Assembly: GCA_902729315.2 (NCBI GenBank)
Contig: LR746272.1
Span: forward strand, 11,030,327 to 11,094,326
DNA length: 64,000 nucleotides
From: Spirodela intermedia
Taxonomy: Eukaryota; Streptophyta; Magnoliopsida; Alismatales; Araceae
Direction of reading: 5' to 3'
A program made the position numbers and the translations under genes. Positions within the stretch are counted from its first letter, which is position 1, and the number at the start of each line of letters is the position of its first letter. This document shows, in pieces, positions 35,095-46,779 of this stretch. The notes beneath the pieces are model-generated. The model ran no database searches. It was not told the origin of the DNA and saw nothing but the letters and a program-made list of their open reading frames with translations.

Positions 35095-37635
35095 TTAGCA
35101 TATAGTGAACAGTTGCCACTGATGAGAGAAGAATCTGAAAACATTGAGAAAGTATTTTTAGATGTGAGATAGCCCGAAACTTACCCAATGTACATGAAGA
35201 TGCAGAATTGTGTCCACTCCCTCGCTAACAATCTGAACCAGTAATCATCTATAGCATCGTCCATATTCATATAGATCTAAAGATGAGAATTTCCTAAATC
35301 AGCCAAATAGTTCTCTACTTTCTCAGTTCAACATATAATACTGGCGAAGAAGGAAATCAATGAATGGGGAACTCATACCGCAACTTCAATCACAGCTACA
35401 ATCTGCATGGCGCCCTGGAATTTCCTAAACATGGGAAATTCGTAGATGAACGCAGTTAGAGCAAAGTCTCTTCTCTTAATCAAAATAATTTCCTAAGACA
35501 TTCCTTTCCGTGTATTTCAAACAAGAAAACCACTTTAATAACATAACGAAGAGGACTAGTGATGCAACTGCACAACCTACTTGTACATGGTAAACTTTGT
35601 ATGCATGGCATCATGCATTCCATGTATACTTCCGTCTAGATAGCTAGAAGTGAGTTGCTCCCTCAATGCTACGAGGTTCTGCGAGATATGGCAGAATATC
35701 ATGTAGAAAGCCAAAAAGTAGCAAAGGAGCATGAATACCTGCATTGAAAACAAAGATATTTTAGCTCTTTGGCTCCTTTGACCTGAAAAATCAAATCATG
35801 ACACGTCTCCAGGCTCAAAAAAAGGAAAAAATGGAACACATGGCATTGAAAAGGGTCATTGGAATCAGAACTTGCTCCACGTAGTATCCATCTAAAAAGG
35901 CAAAAATCTGAGCGTAGAATCTGACACTCACAGTGGAATATGGTACATCCGCTCTGTATCCAACAAGGGTGAAGTACAAGAAACATGCTAGTGTAGCTGT
36001 TCTACGTTGCTCATTGATGGAGAGTTGCTCACACATGATGCAATACCCATGTGAAATTAGCAGGAAACACACAAAAGTTGTAGTCTGATAAAATATTCCA
36101 GAGACATAGACTCCAAAAGACATCCATAGAGAGCATGTCTCAAGGTTGTAACATGAGTGCCTGAAAATACACACACAAAATAGCAAAAGTAAATGCTAGT
36201 TAGCTTTTCAATTCCAAATTTAAAACACAGATAGTTTATAACAAGAAATTTCAACATAATTTATATAATATATATCTCAAAATAATGCATTCATTCTCAG
36301 AGGATCACAGTTGTAATGGCCAGGGTACTTTTACATCACAAGTACCATCTTTTTACCAAAACACGAGCACATTGCTCCAAACGTCCAATATGAGATTAAG
36401 ATGCAGAAGCATAGTAACAAAATTCTTCAAATTGTGCCAAAAAAAAAAGGCTAAACCTTTTCATAAAAAATAATTCTTCATATGTTCCTAGCTCACGATG
36501 AAAAACAATTTAGATCATCCCATCAGACAACATCTCACAGATTGTTTCCTTCGGTGAAGAGTATAGTTACTATTTTAGCATGATTTAATCCCCTTTTTCA
36601 CTTACTTTTTAACTATTTGGGTGGTTGATTATATGGAGAGGGATCTTGAAATACAAATTTGGATAGCTTATCAGAGTACTGAAATAGGCATGCATTTTTT
36701 GAACTGAAAAGCAGAGTATCATGGGACAGAACCGCTATTTTGGGATGCAGCAAAACAGAGATGGCCGATGAAAATCTTACCAGAACAGGAGGGAAAGCCC
36801 AAGTTGTAGAACCTTGGTCAACGGAGCCGAAGCCAAGATCCATTGTAGATTGTTTAGCTGCACAGTCATATCCGTTCAATACATAAAGGGAATTAATAGT
36901 TAAATATTCATCTAAAAAAAGAATATAGCGGAGAGTATGAAAATAATACATGATTCAAGTAAAAGAACACAGATCATCAATCTCTCTGGATTTCTTCAGA
37001 AATATGATGTTGAAGGCATACTAATTTCCTTCTTTAAGTACGTGGATCACGGCCAATGCAAAATCGAAAAGACGCGGCGGAAAATGAGTCATAGTTCAGA
37101 GAAAACGCGTTAAATTTCTACGGACGTCTAAAAGATGGACTTAAAATGATGTTGAAACCTCTATATCCACATTTCATTGATCCAAAGGGATGAAAATACA
37201 CATAAGATCAAAGCAACAACTGAGCAAGACGAAGGGATAAATCATTTGTACCGAGAATGTACGCTCACCTAATGTCAGACCTGAACGAAGAAACCTAAAA
37301 CCACCGAACTGACGGAAGGGAGGCGGGAAGAACGGATGTCACGCGGTAAGGAACAAAGAGAATTGCAAGATCGAGGAGAAAACTAAAGCCTACATAGCAG
37401 TGACGAAAATATCACCGAGGGTGGCTGCCCACAGACAAATGACAGACAGACCAGTAGAATGTCGAGGGACTGCCTCAAGAACCTGGAAGTGTCGATTTCT
37501 CCATGTGTTGACACCCCAGTAGAATGTCGAGATCGACCAGGCAGCCAACAGCCCTAGGTAGAGGGAAGGGAGTCCTCGATACGATCCGTCGACCTCGTCC
37601 ATTCCGAGGAACGATGCCCGCGACGGAACTTCCAT
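35095..37635 (-). CDS. Multi-pass membrane protein, 7TM (GOST/GPR180-like, tentative), copy 2
   Basis: Exons matching copy 1: 37635-37483, 36160-35932, 35738-35581, 35424-35379, 35276-35185, and the last exon from 35134 to the TAA at 35095-35097. The splice sites and frames are kept. In exon 35738-35581 a few substitutions (for example Pro to Leu) leave the frame open. As in copy 1, one or more exons between 36161 and 37482 are not found. The candidate near 37030-37120 has lost the acceptor AG and gained single-base insertions, so either it is not an exon or this copy is damaged. Family name tentative, function unknown. Confidence 0.58.
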
Positions 37636-38206
37636 TGGTTGCGGCAAGCAGAGAGAGAGGGAGGGAGGGAAAAAGTAGAGAAAATTCCGACGACATCAGC
37701 TCGTCCTCGTTCGAATTTATAGATAGACGCGCGTTGCCCCCATCCCGTTTCGGGTTCGGGCGGTGATGAACAGGTCGGTTCGCTTTTTTGAACCACGGTC
37801 GAAATCCCAAACCGGATCGGATGCAACCCATAAGGGAGTAACGTATATACAATTTTAACTATAGTAAGGATATATATGAAAGAATCTCCACACGACGCCG
37901 ATCCGAACCACTTCCGCTTCCCCCGGCGGAACAGATAGCATGGGACTGCGCCGCCCATCCAAAGACTCTCTCTCTCTCTCTCTCTCTAACGGCGGGTGAT
38001 ACTGCTGTGGTTTGGTTAAGGTGGAGCGGCGTGGATCAGGTGAAACAACTCACGGCGGTGGCGTGGGGCGTCTAGACGGCGGCGGAAAGCACGGAAGGGC
38101 GGTCTTATCGTTGACCGAGGCGAGTCGGCTTCTAAGCCGAACCCGTCCGGCAGACTCAGCCCAAGTTATAAAAAATATGGAGCCCAAATTCGATGAAAAC
38201 GATTTA

Positions 38207-38360
38207 TTGGGCCCAGACGAACTATTTGGAAGTAGAGGGCCCATTTGGGCGAATGGCAGTAAGGCCGTTTTAAGGAGAAATGGGCTGCTCTCACGAGTCC
38301 ACACGGCCCATTTTGTGTTATCCGCGTCGTTTAAAATAAACGTTGTCTAGTCTTAGGGTT
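38207..38360 (+). promoter_or_regulatory. Site II-like (GGCCCA) and telo-box cluster, copy 2
   Basis: GGGCCCA near 38208 and at 38237-38243, GGCCCA at 38305-38310 and TTAGGGTT at 38353-38360. Copy 1 keeps three of the four (its first is GGACCCA). Confidence 0.45.
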
Positions 38361-40051
38361 GACTACCTTTCACTCCCTGTAAAAGCCCGTTTTTAGGCAT
38401 ATGTCCCGAGCTTTTCTTCTCGTTGCTACAGGCCCCTGGAGACTTGCCCGAATTAGGAATTTCTCCCAGAGGTGAAGCCGGAAGAATATTCCTAGGAATT
38501 ATTTTGGATACAAGGCATTGTATTTTTAAAAGGCGATCATCCATCCCCCCCATTAATGGAAGTGTCGGAAGTAATTAATGGACACTGTAACGGGTATTCC
38601 CATTTAGGTCCGATTCGGATCCCTCCGTTGTTTCCCTTTCCTCCCGAACCTTTTCCTCGAAATGAGAAAGAACTTTTACCGAATGACATACCGATAACAT
38701 ATGCTCATTAAACGATCCGAAATAAACGCTAATTGCCATTTAAAATTCGTAAAGAAGTTTCAACTCAAGTATATTAAAAATGAGTGTCAGAAAAATAAAG
38801 AAATTTGGATCGAGAGCTAATATAAATAAAATTTAATTAACGCATAACAAGCATACAGAATATTTATAATTAAAAGGTTTCCTTCTCTCTCTTCTCCTCT
38901 TTTCTTTTCTTTTTGTTGGGCTAATGCCTTTAAAGATCCTCTGCCAACTATCCCTAGTGTGATGACCACCATATCCCCGCTAGCTGGGGGAACCGGTTAC
39001 CCTTAATCGAGGGAAATAGAACCCACTGCCATACCAAGCAATTATGGTACACTAACTAGGATGTACCTTGTGAGTTATTTAACGCTCCTCTCTCTCTCTC
39101 TCTCCGTCTCCCCCAGATGATAGAGGGAAAAAGGCGGAAGAGTGAGTAGCAAGATAAGGAGCTCCCTCTTGGTCAACTGTGTCAGCAATCATCTCCCATT
39201 GGGCTCAGCACTAACGGGCTCCCTCTTCCTCTTTGATACAATAACCAAAATTCTATAATCTCTATAATTATGATAACCTATGAGGGTAGTTTAGCCTTTG
39301 GTGCACCTAATTAGATATCAACTATGGTTAGTAGGATCTACAAGCTAAGTTGTAAAGATCAGATAGGTCTTGAAGGTCTAGAAGCCCAACTAAAAAAATT
39401 AAGGGTTTATGGTATCTCTAGTAATATGGTGGGGACATAATACCAAACCATATTAAAATTAAATGAGAAAACGAAGTTTGAGCCAATATGGATTGATCCA
39501 ATACATACTTGGCCCAGGGCAAACCGTCACCAGGTACCAACCAAAACGGCGCACTGGCAGAAGGGCGATCATAATCACAACCATTGTTGTGGGTTGTTTC
39601 ACTACGATCTCTCCGATTTTGCTGGGGACTGGCGTGGCGGGCAGAAGAAAATGTTGAGAAAAAAAACTAAGACTACCTTGCTCAAACTGCTGTGCCTAAC
39701 TACCGCCGTCTCTCACCTCGAAGAATTCAAGTGCCTATCCGCCGCAAGAGAAGACAAATTAGGCGAAAAAATTCCTTTTTAAAGCAGTGTTTACATCCAG
39801 AGTTGACAACGTTTGATCATATATAATTATAAGTATACTTAATAAATTTTTCTTCGCACCTTTTATATTTATTTGAATAAGTTATAGCCTCCCACAGATT
39901 GGCCGATCTAGCTGCCAGACCAAATTCTACGTACCCTGCTCGTTAGTCCTCATTCGATAGTCTTTCCTCCTCCAGCCAAGACCGCACAGACGTCTGGCGG
40001 CGCCATGGTGTTGTTCCTTGTCGTCGAACGTCGACCATTCACCCAGCAGAA
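38361..40051. other. Non-coding end of duplication copy 2
   Basis: No gene is recognised. It includes about 79 bases (near 38590-38670) absent from copy 1 and CT-rich runs near 38885 and 39085-39110. The last match to copy 1 ends near 39965; unique GC-richer sequence follows. Confidence 0.5.
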
Positions 40052-40537
40052 ATGGTCTTTGGGCTTGGTTGGGCTACAGCTGAGAAGAAGAAATGGAGGG
40101 GGAGGTCGGTTTCTGCCAGAGAGGTGATGGAGACTGTTTCCACCCCTCAAAGGAAGGGGCCCGGCTTCTGCCGGAGAGAGAAGGGACCTAAAATTTCGCC
40201 GGGGCGCTGTGGTGTCGGCAGTGTGGAGGGGAGGAACTTCTTGTGCCAGGGCCGTCGCACGAAGTTCACCGACTCCCAGGCCCTAGGCGACCACCTGAAA
40301 CCACACACAGAGCGCAGGCCTATGCCGAAGTCGCCGCTGCTCCCGGCGGCTGCCTTTACCCCTCCTACAGTTTCCGGCCGTCTTCTGCCGTCTTCGGCCT
40401 GGCCACACCTCCCGCCGCCACAAAACAAGCCATGCGCCCGCTTTCTTCCACCGTACCGACCGGAACCGGTCCAGTACCTTTTCCAGGGGAGTCCCCCCCT
40501 CCTTTCTTACAAATATAAAACCGCAGTCACTCACTAG
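40052..40537 (+). pseudogene. Degenerate QALGGH-type C2H2 zinc-finger fragment
   Basis: A 161-codon open frame contains CQGRRTKFTDSQALGDH followed by LKPH (40244-40306). The spacing is that of a plant C2H2 finger (C-X2-C-X3-F-X5-L-X2-H-X3-H) with QALGDH in place of QALGGH and Arg (CGT) at the second Cys. Without that Cys the finger should not bind zinc normally. The rest of the frame is Pro-rich and unrecognised, and no EAR motif is seen. It may be a decayed transcription-factor gene or a chance match in a GC-rich frame. Confidence 0.4.
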
Positions 40538-43263
40538 AACGACTTCGCCCACACGGCGCGTCACCTAATAAAATCGTTGCTTCGATTCTACTTATTGGCG
40601 GGAAGGTATGTGAGAAAACAAGACTTGGATCGAGTAAAAAGCTCGAAAGCTGACAGAGAGCCTGAACTTTCCAAGGAGTTACTGCTGCTTTCCCACCCCC
40701 TTTTGATCGTGATAGCAAGAAATAAGTCAGCCGATTACTTACCAGCAAAATATCTGTTATCTGGCTCATAAACGCAGAGATCGGAGATATTATGTCACAT
40801 CATGTTCACTCAATTATTACCCAAACATGAATATTGATCTATTTCAGAGTACTTTGAATTGCAGTAAAAAAATGTTTTCTTTATTTCCTGGATCGTCTGT
40901 TCTATATAATGAATCTCGAAAAGAGCGGGAAATTACCCAAAGATGGATATTAATATATTTGTCACTGTTGCTTTTTACCGTAGTCAAAGATGATTTCTTT
41001 TTTGGCCAGGATCGACCGTTCTGATCATGAAGAGGCCAAAAGATAGTGCAAGAGACCTTCCCTTGCCTATTAATGGAGTAGAGGGCGCCACTCAGCCTTT
41101 ACCCATTTGCATGATCCTACATGGCGTTCTGACTCGATCTACATGCTGAGTTCTTCGTCAGAAGAGCAAGGAGCTGAAGTTCCCTCCCTGTAGCCTCACA
41201 GCACAACCTACGTAGGCAAATAGTACAGATGCTGCCACAGAGCGTCGAGGCAAGTAATCGCACGGGGGGGGGGGAGGATGGCTTCTCTTTCTACCTACAG
41301 TGAAGACGGAGACTTGAGTTGGGCTGTGGAGGACGGAAAAACCCAGCCACTGGGGGTACGAAGGCGACACGATATCCAATGAACTCTCTCGAGCTCGATT
41401 TCAAGGAAAATATCATCCAGGAACGGTAGACAGCTTCGTCTCCGGCCCACCACCTCCGCATGCCACCCCCTCGTCAACAATCCTGGCGGCTAAATGTGTC
41501 GCTTTCGTCTATTTGGCTGTCACCGGGCATACGCCTCAACAGGCCTCGGGTTGAGGAGACGCTGCCCTCCTTTTCCTCGCCGGAGGCAAGGGCAGCGGGG
41601 GCCCATTGCTAGCCTTTCCTGTCTGAAGGCCGCCGGGGGAGGGAACATCACAAGTCTGGAGTCCAAAAAGACGGAAAGATGCGGGAGCTACGGACTGTTG
41701 AAGGTGAGGACCCCCCGTCGACGAGGCTCAAACACCTGTCGAGAGAATCGAGGGGCGGAGAAAGCAAAGGCCTTTCTTCTGGGGCGGGATTACGATGGCG
41801 ACGGCCAGCGGCGGCCCCGGACGGCAACCTTCTTTGCATCGACATCAATCCGTCCAAAGTGGAAACTCTGCGTAGAATCCATGCAGAAGTGCAGCTCCGT
41901 CTTCCTTTCTTCTCCTCTTCCTTGCGCGTCTGCTTTCCGATGGGAGACGTGTGAGAGATGCCAAATCTAAGCTATAGAGACATCCCGTATATATCTTTTG
42001 GCAAATGCAAGCATATTTCAGCGTCTAAGCTTTATAAATCGTTAAGGTTTTGATGAATATTTGATGGGATGACTGAGAAGCTAGAGCTGACTCTTAAAAT
42101 CCCAGCCGAACTCGCGCCTGGTTCCCAGGCAACGTGTCTGACTTGCGTCCCGCTGCACACGGTTTAGGCTTGGCCCTCCGGCGCCGGTAGGCAAATGAAG
42201 ACACTTCCATGGGCATTGGTTTCGTCGTTTTCCCCGGGTCCTTGGTAAGATAATGAAGAAGCCACCGAGATTTCAGCGAGTTAACCATGTAGACTCACCA
42301 TAATACAGGCGGCGATCTTCCTCCTGCACTAGAAGGGATTTGCTTGAGATGAATGGTGGTCTCTTTCGTCTAGAGAGCATTCTAATCCGAGGACAGGTCT
42401 CTGTGAGCTCACTCGCTTGACAGCTCGGCCACGGCCACGCCCAATCCGATAGCAGCTCGCATGAGTCTCGTGCTGCTGCTCCATGCGCTACCTTTGCGCG
42501 TCCGCTGGTTCTCATAATCAGCCAGGAGCCCAGGGCTGAGGGCGGCGGAGTCTAACCCTAGCACAGCCGTCATAGTCATTCTCTCCCGCACAGCGACCCG
42601 TACATCTTCCCCTCCTCCATGGATCCTGGTCTGCTGCCCTGACATGTTTGTCCTACTGTGTTCACGACATCCCGCATGGGTTTGGGGTGGGGGATGGATA
42701 CATTTGCTGTACAGTTATTCCGAAAATGAACTGGAAGTGAAAACAGAAGAAGTAGATGAACCGGGCTTCGGTCCACGGATTCCCACGAATAAGAAAAGAT
42801 ATTCAAGGAATGGGTAGCTTTAACATTTCATTGTCCATTCAATTCACTGGCCGTCGGGCGCAGGAAGTAATCAAGTCAGAAGGATCCCAACCAGTTTGAT
42901 GAGAGAGAAAGTAAGAAAGAGGGGCATCCCAATCCCAATCCTTGTTCTCATCTCTCTTCCTCGCTCTCGTCATCTTCTCCTTGGTGGACGAGGATGAAAT
43001 ATTTGAGCTGGAGGTCTTGCAGTCCGAGTAGAGGTCGGCTCTGGAGCGTCTCCTCTTCGGCCCAATGAGATCTCCCCATTCTGAGTTAGAACAGCTTGAG
43101 ACGAGCTTGCAGCTTCCCGTGAGGCTGAAAAAAAACTGGAGAGGGGGGAGGATGGGCCCCGCCAGTCGCGGTGAGAACTAAACGGCAAATATTTATGGCG
43201 AGCGTGGGGACGTTAGAGAGAGACAGCGACTCCTCGGCCACGAGGGGTCTACCAACCAGAAAC
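40538..43263. other. Intergenic region, mixed GC
   Basis: No gene is recognised. Open frames such as 41494-41970 (158 codons) have no family features and sit in GC-rich sequence. An 11-base G run lies at 41264-41274. Confidence 0.45.
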
Positions 43264-43455
43264 CCCTTTGCTAAGGTCTCTCCTTCTCTCCTCCGTCTCC
43301 CTCTCTCCCTCCTTTTCTCCCTCTCACTCTCTCCTTCCTTCCCTCCTTCCCTCCTTCCCTCTCTCTCTCTCTCTCTCTCTCCCTTTCTCACTCACTCTCT
43401 CTCTCTCTTGCCTCCCCCTTTCTCACTCACTTAACTCTCTCTGTCTCTCTCCCTT
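43264..43455 (+). repeat. CT-rich microsatellite tract upstream of the ERF gene
   Basis: Long imperfect CT/CCTT runs. The distance of about 0.75-0.9 kb from the ERF start suggests promoter or 5' leader sequence. Confidence 0.8.
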
Positions 43456-44040
43456 ACATAATATGATCGGATGGGTTGCGGGTCGCTTCAATCCTGCACT
43501 GCCCCCTTGCCCCTCTCGTAATAAAACCTCCTCATAATCTCCCTCCGCTTCCTTCTCTTGCCATCGCTCTTTCCCTTATCACTCACCCTCACCCTCTTTT
43601 GTGTCGCTCTTCGTTGTTCTTCTAGGAGAAGCTCTCTGCTCCCCGAACCTGAAGCACAGCACTTCACCAGCAGCCATCTCCTCTTTCCCCAGCGGGAAAC
43701 GTCCATGTATGGAGAATAGATATATAGAGAGAGGGAGGGAAAGGAAGAAGGAGAGAGATAGAGAAGAGAGTTCCCTGGCAACCTCACTTTTTTCCTGACG
43801 TTCCTATTATGAGACGATTCTACACGTCCACCGTTTTGCCCTCCTTCGATCTTTCTGCAAGGTACCTCTTTTGATGTACTTTTGAGGCCTCCAATGTCCA
43901 ATTCCCTCCAGCAGATTCAAGGAGGTCAAAAACTGCCGTAGTGGAAAACTTCCCCAGTATCTTCGAGCCAATGGGCTCCTTGCATTGACTTCTCTAGCAG
44001 CTCATCCCCCGCCTTCCCCGCCTTCCCAACCTCCCACAAG

Positions 44041-44071
<31 letters not shown>

Positions 44072-44190
44072 CCCTCGCGAATCGCCTCCATGTACACTGC
44101 GCCTGATTTGTAAGTACATCAAGGCCAGACGCAGAGCCTCTGATATTCGTCACCAGGACCTCTGTACGGGAGGAGACCGAAGAGGGAGGG
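43456..44190 (+). promoter_or_regulatory. Putative promoter and 5' leader of the ERF gene
   Basis: A TATATA-containing stretch (GATATATAGAGAG near 43719-43730) is a candidate core promoter, and a pure CT tract lies at 44041-44068, typical of plant 5' leaders. Inferred from position. Confidence 0.35.
44041..44068 (+). repeat. CT microsatellite in the ERF leader
   Basis: Almost pure CT dinucleotides ending about 120 bases before the ERF start codon. Confidence 0.8.
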
Positions 44191-44922
44191 ATGACGTCTT
44201 CGGCCGCCGATCTCCCCAACTCCCCTGATCCAGAGAGCAGCTCCTGCTCGATGTCCCCATCGTCCCCCACGTCTTCCTCTTTCTCGCAGAGTCTACACAA
44301 TCCTCTTTCTGGGACGTCCAGCGGCGCAATAGGAGATTCCTCCCCGGACGAGAAGAAGGCTACCAAGCGGACCCGGGACAGCAGCAAGCACCCGGTCTAC
44401 CGTGGCGTGAGGATGCGCAATTGGGGAAAATGGGTCTCGGAGATCCGCGAGCCTCGCAAGAAGTCGCGTATCTGGCTCGGCACCTTCCCCACACCGGAGA
44501 TGGCCGCCCGCGCACACGACGTCGCGGCACTCAGCATCAAGGGCAACGCCGCAGTGCTCAACTTCCCCGAGCTCGCCCACTCGCTCCCTCGCCCAGCGAC
44601 ACTGTCCCCGCGTGACGTGCAGACCGCCGCCGCAAAGGCTGCGGCAATGGAGCCGAAATCCGCCCTCTGCTCGTCCTCGGCGACGACTCCGACATCTGAC
44701 GATCTCGACGAGATTGTGGAGCTTCCCCGACTAGGCCCGAGTTTTTTCGAGCCGTCCGAGTTGGGCAACGAGTTTGTGTTCCATGAATCAGACGAATCTT
44801 GGTCTTCGTACTCTCCACCGTGGATGGAGAGCGCCGACGACTACGGTTCCTTTGCCGATCAAGCCTGGCTTGCTGTGGTGCCAGAAGCTCCCGGCTTGGA
44901 AACTCCGCTATGGGATCACTAG
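44191..44922 (+). CDS. AP2/ERF transcription factor, DREB type (A-4-like)
   Basis: Single-exon gene of 243 residues. A Ser/Pro-rich N-terminus leads to the AP2 domain at about residues 68-126 ([20 protein letters not shown] ... AAVLNFPEL). Val82 and Glu87 sit at domain positions 14 and 19, which in this family mark DREB proteins that bind DRE/CRT (CCGAC) elements. KKATKR at 55-60 before the domain is a likely nuclear signal. After the domain, [20 protein letters not shown] is characteristic of the A-4 (TINY/HARDY-like) subgroup, and the acidic C-terminus ending ETPLWDH is a probable activation region. Length fits the subgroup. Role: nuclear regulator of stress or growth genes. It stands alone, with no related gene next to it. 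Confidence 0.95.
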   Translation: MTSSAADLPNSPDPESSSCSMSPSSPTSSSFSQSLHNPLSGTSSGAIGDSSPDEKKATKRTRDSSKHPVYRGVRMRNWGKWVSEIREPRKKSRIWLGTFPTPEMAARAHDVAALSIKGNAAVLNFPELAHSLPRPATLSPRDVQTAAAKAAAMEPKSALCSSSATTPTSDDLDEIVELPRLGPSFFEPSELGNEFVFHESDESWSSYSPPWMESADDYGSFADQAWLAVVPEAPGLETPLWDH

Positions 44923-46698
44923 AGGGATCAGAGCTTTCCCTTGGGCCACTTTCTACAATTTTTTCCATAGATGGGGAGGAAGCCAGCCGTCCATAATCTT
45001 CAAGCAATCTCTCCGTAATCTCGCTCCCTTATTCTCCTTCCCTTTATAAACCTTCTCGTCTCCACATCGGAACGTCTCATCGTGATTGTTATGAACATGT
45101 CGGCCTTCCGTCGTCACTCCCACTTCTCAATCAAGTGTACAGTTCTGCAGAAAAAAATGACCGAACCAGAGGAAGAGGTTGATGGCGGACTCTCATTACG
45201 TCAAAAGCTTCTCTCTCTCCGAAACTTCCCCTCCCACTCGTCTTTCCTGCCTAGTGGCGATCCAAGACATCCCTTCTATCCGAGGGATTGAGCTGGCCGG
45301 GATTCTTCTCAGGGCCTCGTCGTCTCCCTTCCCCCGCCTGTAGAGGAAGATACTACAGAACTAGTCGAACTGGGGGACTGCGCCTTGATTTCAACACCTT
45401 CTTTATCTTATCGAGCGGGAGTCGCTGTGTTCTCTGACTCTGTTTCTTTCTTCATTGCTGCTACTCGCTTGTGAACCCACACCCTCTCCCGGATGCTTCC
45501 TCGCCTTCTGCCCACGGAGACACCGACCAGAGATTAATCATCCAGCGGGTGAACCTTTTCGAATCGTTTTCAGCATTGCTATTAATTTTGAACTAGTTTT
45601 TACTATCTTTTGTTGTAATTACTTTTATGTTTAACAAGAAATTCACCTATTTGATCACAGTGTCGCTAATGCTTGCTTTTCCCGCGTTTTTCGGATTTTC
45701 TTAGAAAGTTTTCCTCATTGAAATATTTTGAGCTTTATCAGATGTCCTCCGGTTGAAATAAGTGGAAAAATCTCGGTCTTTATAAACTTTGCGCGAAGAA
45801 CTTCTCAAGGGAAATGTGAGTAGAAAAAGGTTCATTACCACTTCATCATCGTCGCCAGCAAAGGACAATATAGGGATATATTTCAACTGGAGGAAGATAA
45901 ATCTGGGAGGTCTAAGCTGATTGTAGATGGTTAGTAAGTTTTTATAAGTTTCTCCATTCGAATATGTCAGTTTTATTAGGCACTCTAATATTGGGAATCC
46001 GTCCTAACATTACAACCAGTTGTCGAAATGATTTTCGTATTTCAGCTGGAGCTTTCACGAGAAAACTGCTGGTATTTGAGAAAAAGGAAAATACGACAGA
46101 AGATTAAGAGAGTTGTTGAACCGTGGCATCAAAACGTCAAATTGTGTTCTTTTTCTTTTAGAAACGTTCGATGATGAAAATAGAAACCGCTGAGTGTTCA
46201 GTCTGACATTCGGATATATTTAAATTGGATGCTCCGAGAACATAATGAACGGTAAAATTTTCTTTGGATCTTATAAAAAGACTCTAACAAGATGAGTTGA
46301 CGTTCATTGATAGTCACCACTCTGATTGAAATCTGTGAACTTATAGGCGCATGTCCTCACATGTGATGGTGTTAATCATCTCATTTTAACTGTTGAAAAT
46401 CTATGAATTATATTTCAAGTAATGTCTCTTAGTGGAGCCACATCAACTCGACATACAGTTTATCCAGATTTTACTGTCCTATATGTTTCAATTTTTTGCA
46501 GTAAAACCTACACTATCGTCTCTTAGAACCTGGAAACAATCAATTATACGGTACACCATTCATTCAGAAATTTCAGAACTTAATTCGTCTGATTCGAGAA
46601 GGTAAATATTTTAAATGGTAAGCAAAACTAGGATGTACGCTATGGTGACTAGAAAAAATAATTTTTCCTGACCAAAAAACAAGGTTGATCAGCCACTG
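44923..46698. other. 3' flank of the ERF gene
   Basis: No gene is recognised. GC-rich for the first 600 bases, including the likely 3' UTR, then AT-rich. Confidence 0.45.
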
Positions 46699-46751
46699 TT
46701 GTTTCCAACCCCTCATGATCAACAGGGTGAAAACCTCAGCTTGATGACGAC

Positions 46752-46779
46752 GGGATGGGAGGGGATGGGAGGGGATGGG
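46752..46779 (+). repeat. G-rich repeat with G-quadruplex pattern
   Basis: Three units of GGGATGGGA-type sequence give six runs of three or four G with one-base loops. Confidence 0.7.

Larger units (their letters stand above)
32530..39965. repeat. Segmental duplication, copy 2 (part with a partner in the window)
   Basis: Partner of 1-8330. The true left edge lies upstream, because the gene's first exons have their partner outside the window. Copy 2 lacks the insertions found in copy 1 and probably shows the older layout. Confidence 0.93.

Noticed and set aside
41494-41970. 158-codon plus-strand frame
   Set aside because: No recognisable domain, biased composition, and overlapping frames on the other strand of similar quality; most likely chance in GC-rich DNA.
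43086-43391. Open frames of Glu/Arg/Gly or Ser/Leu/Pro repeats over the CT tract
   Set aside because: Products of translating a microsatellite.
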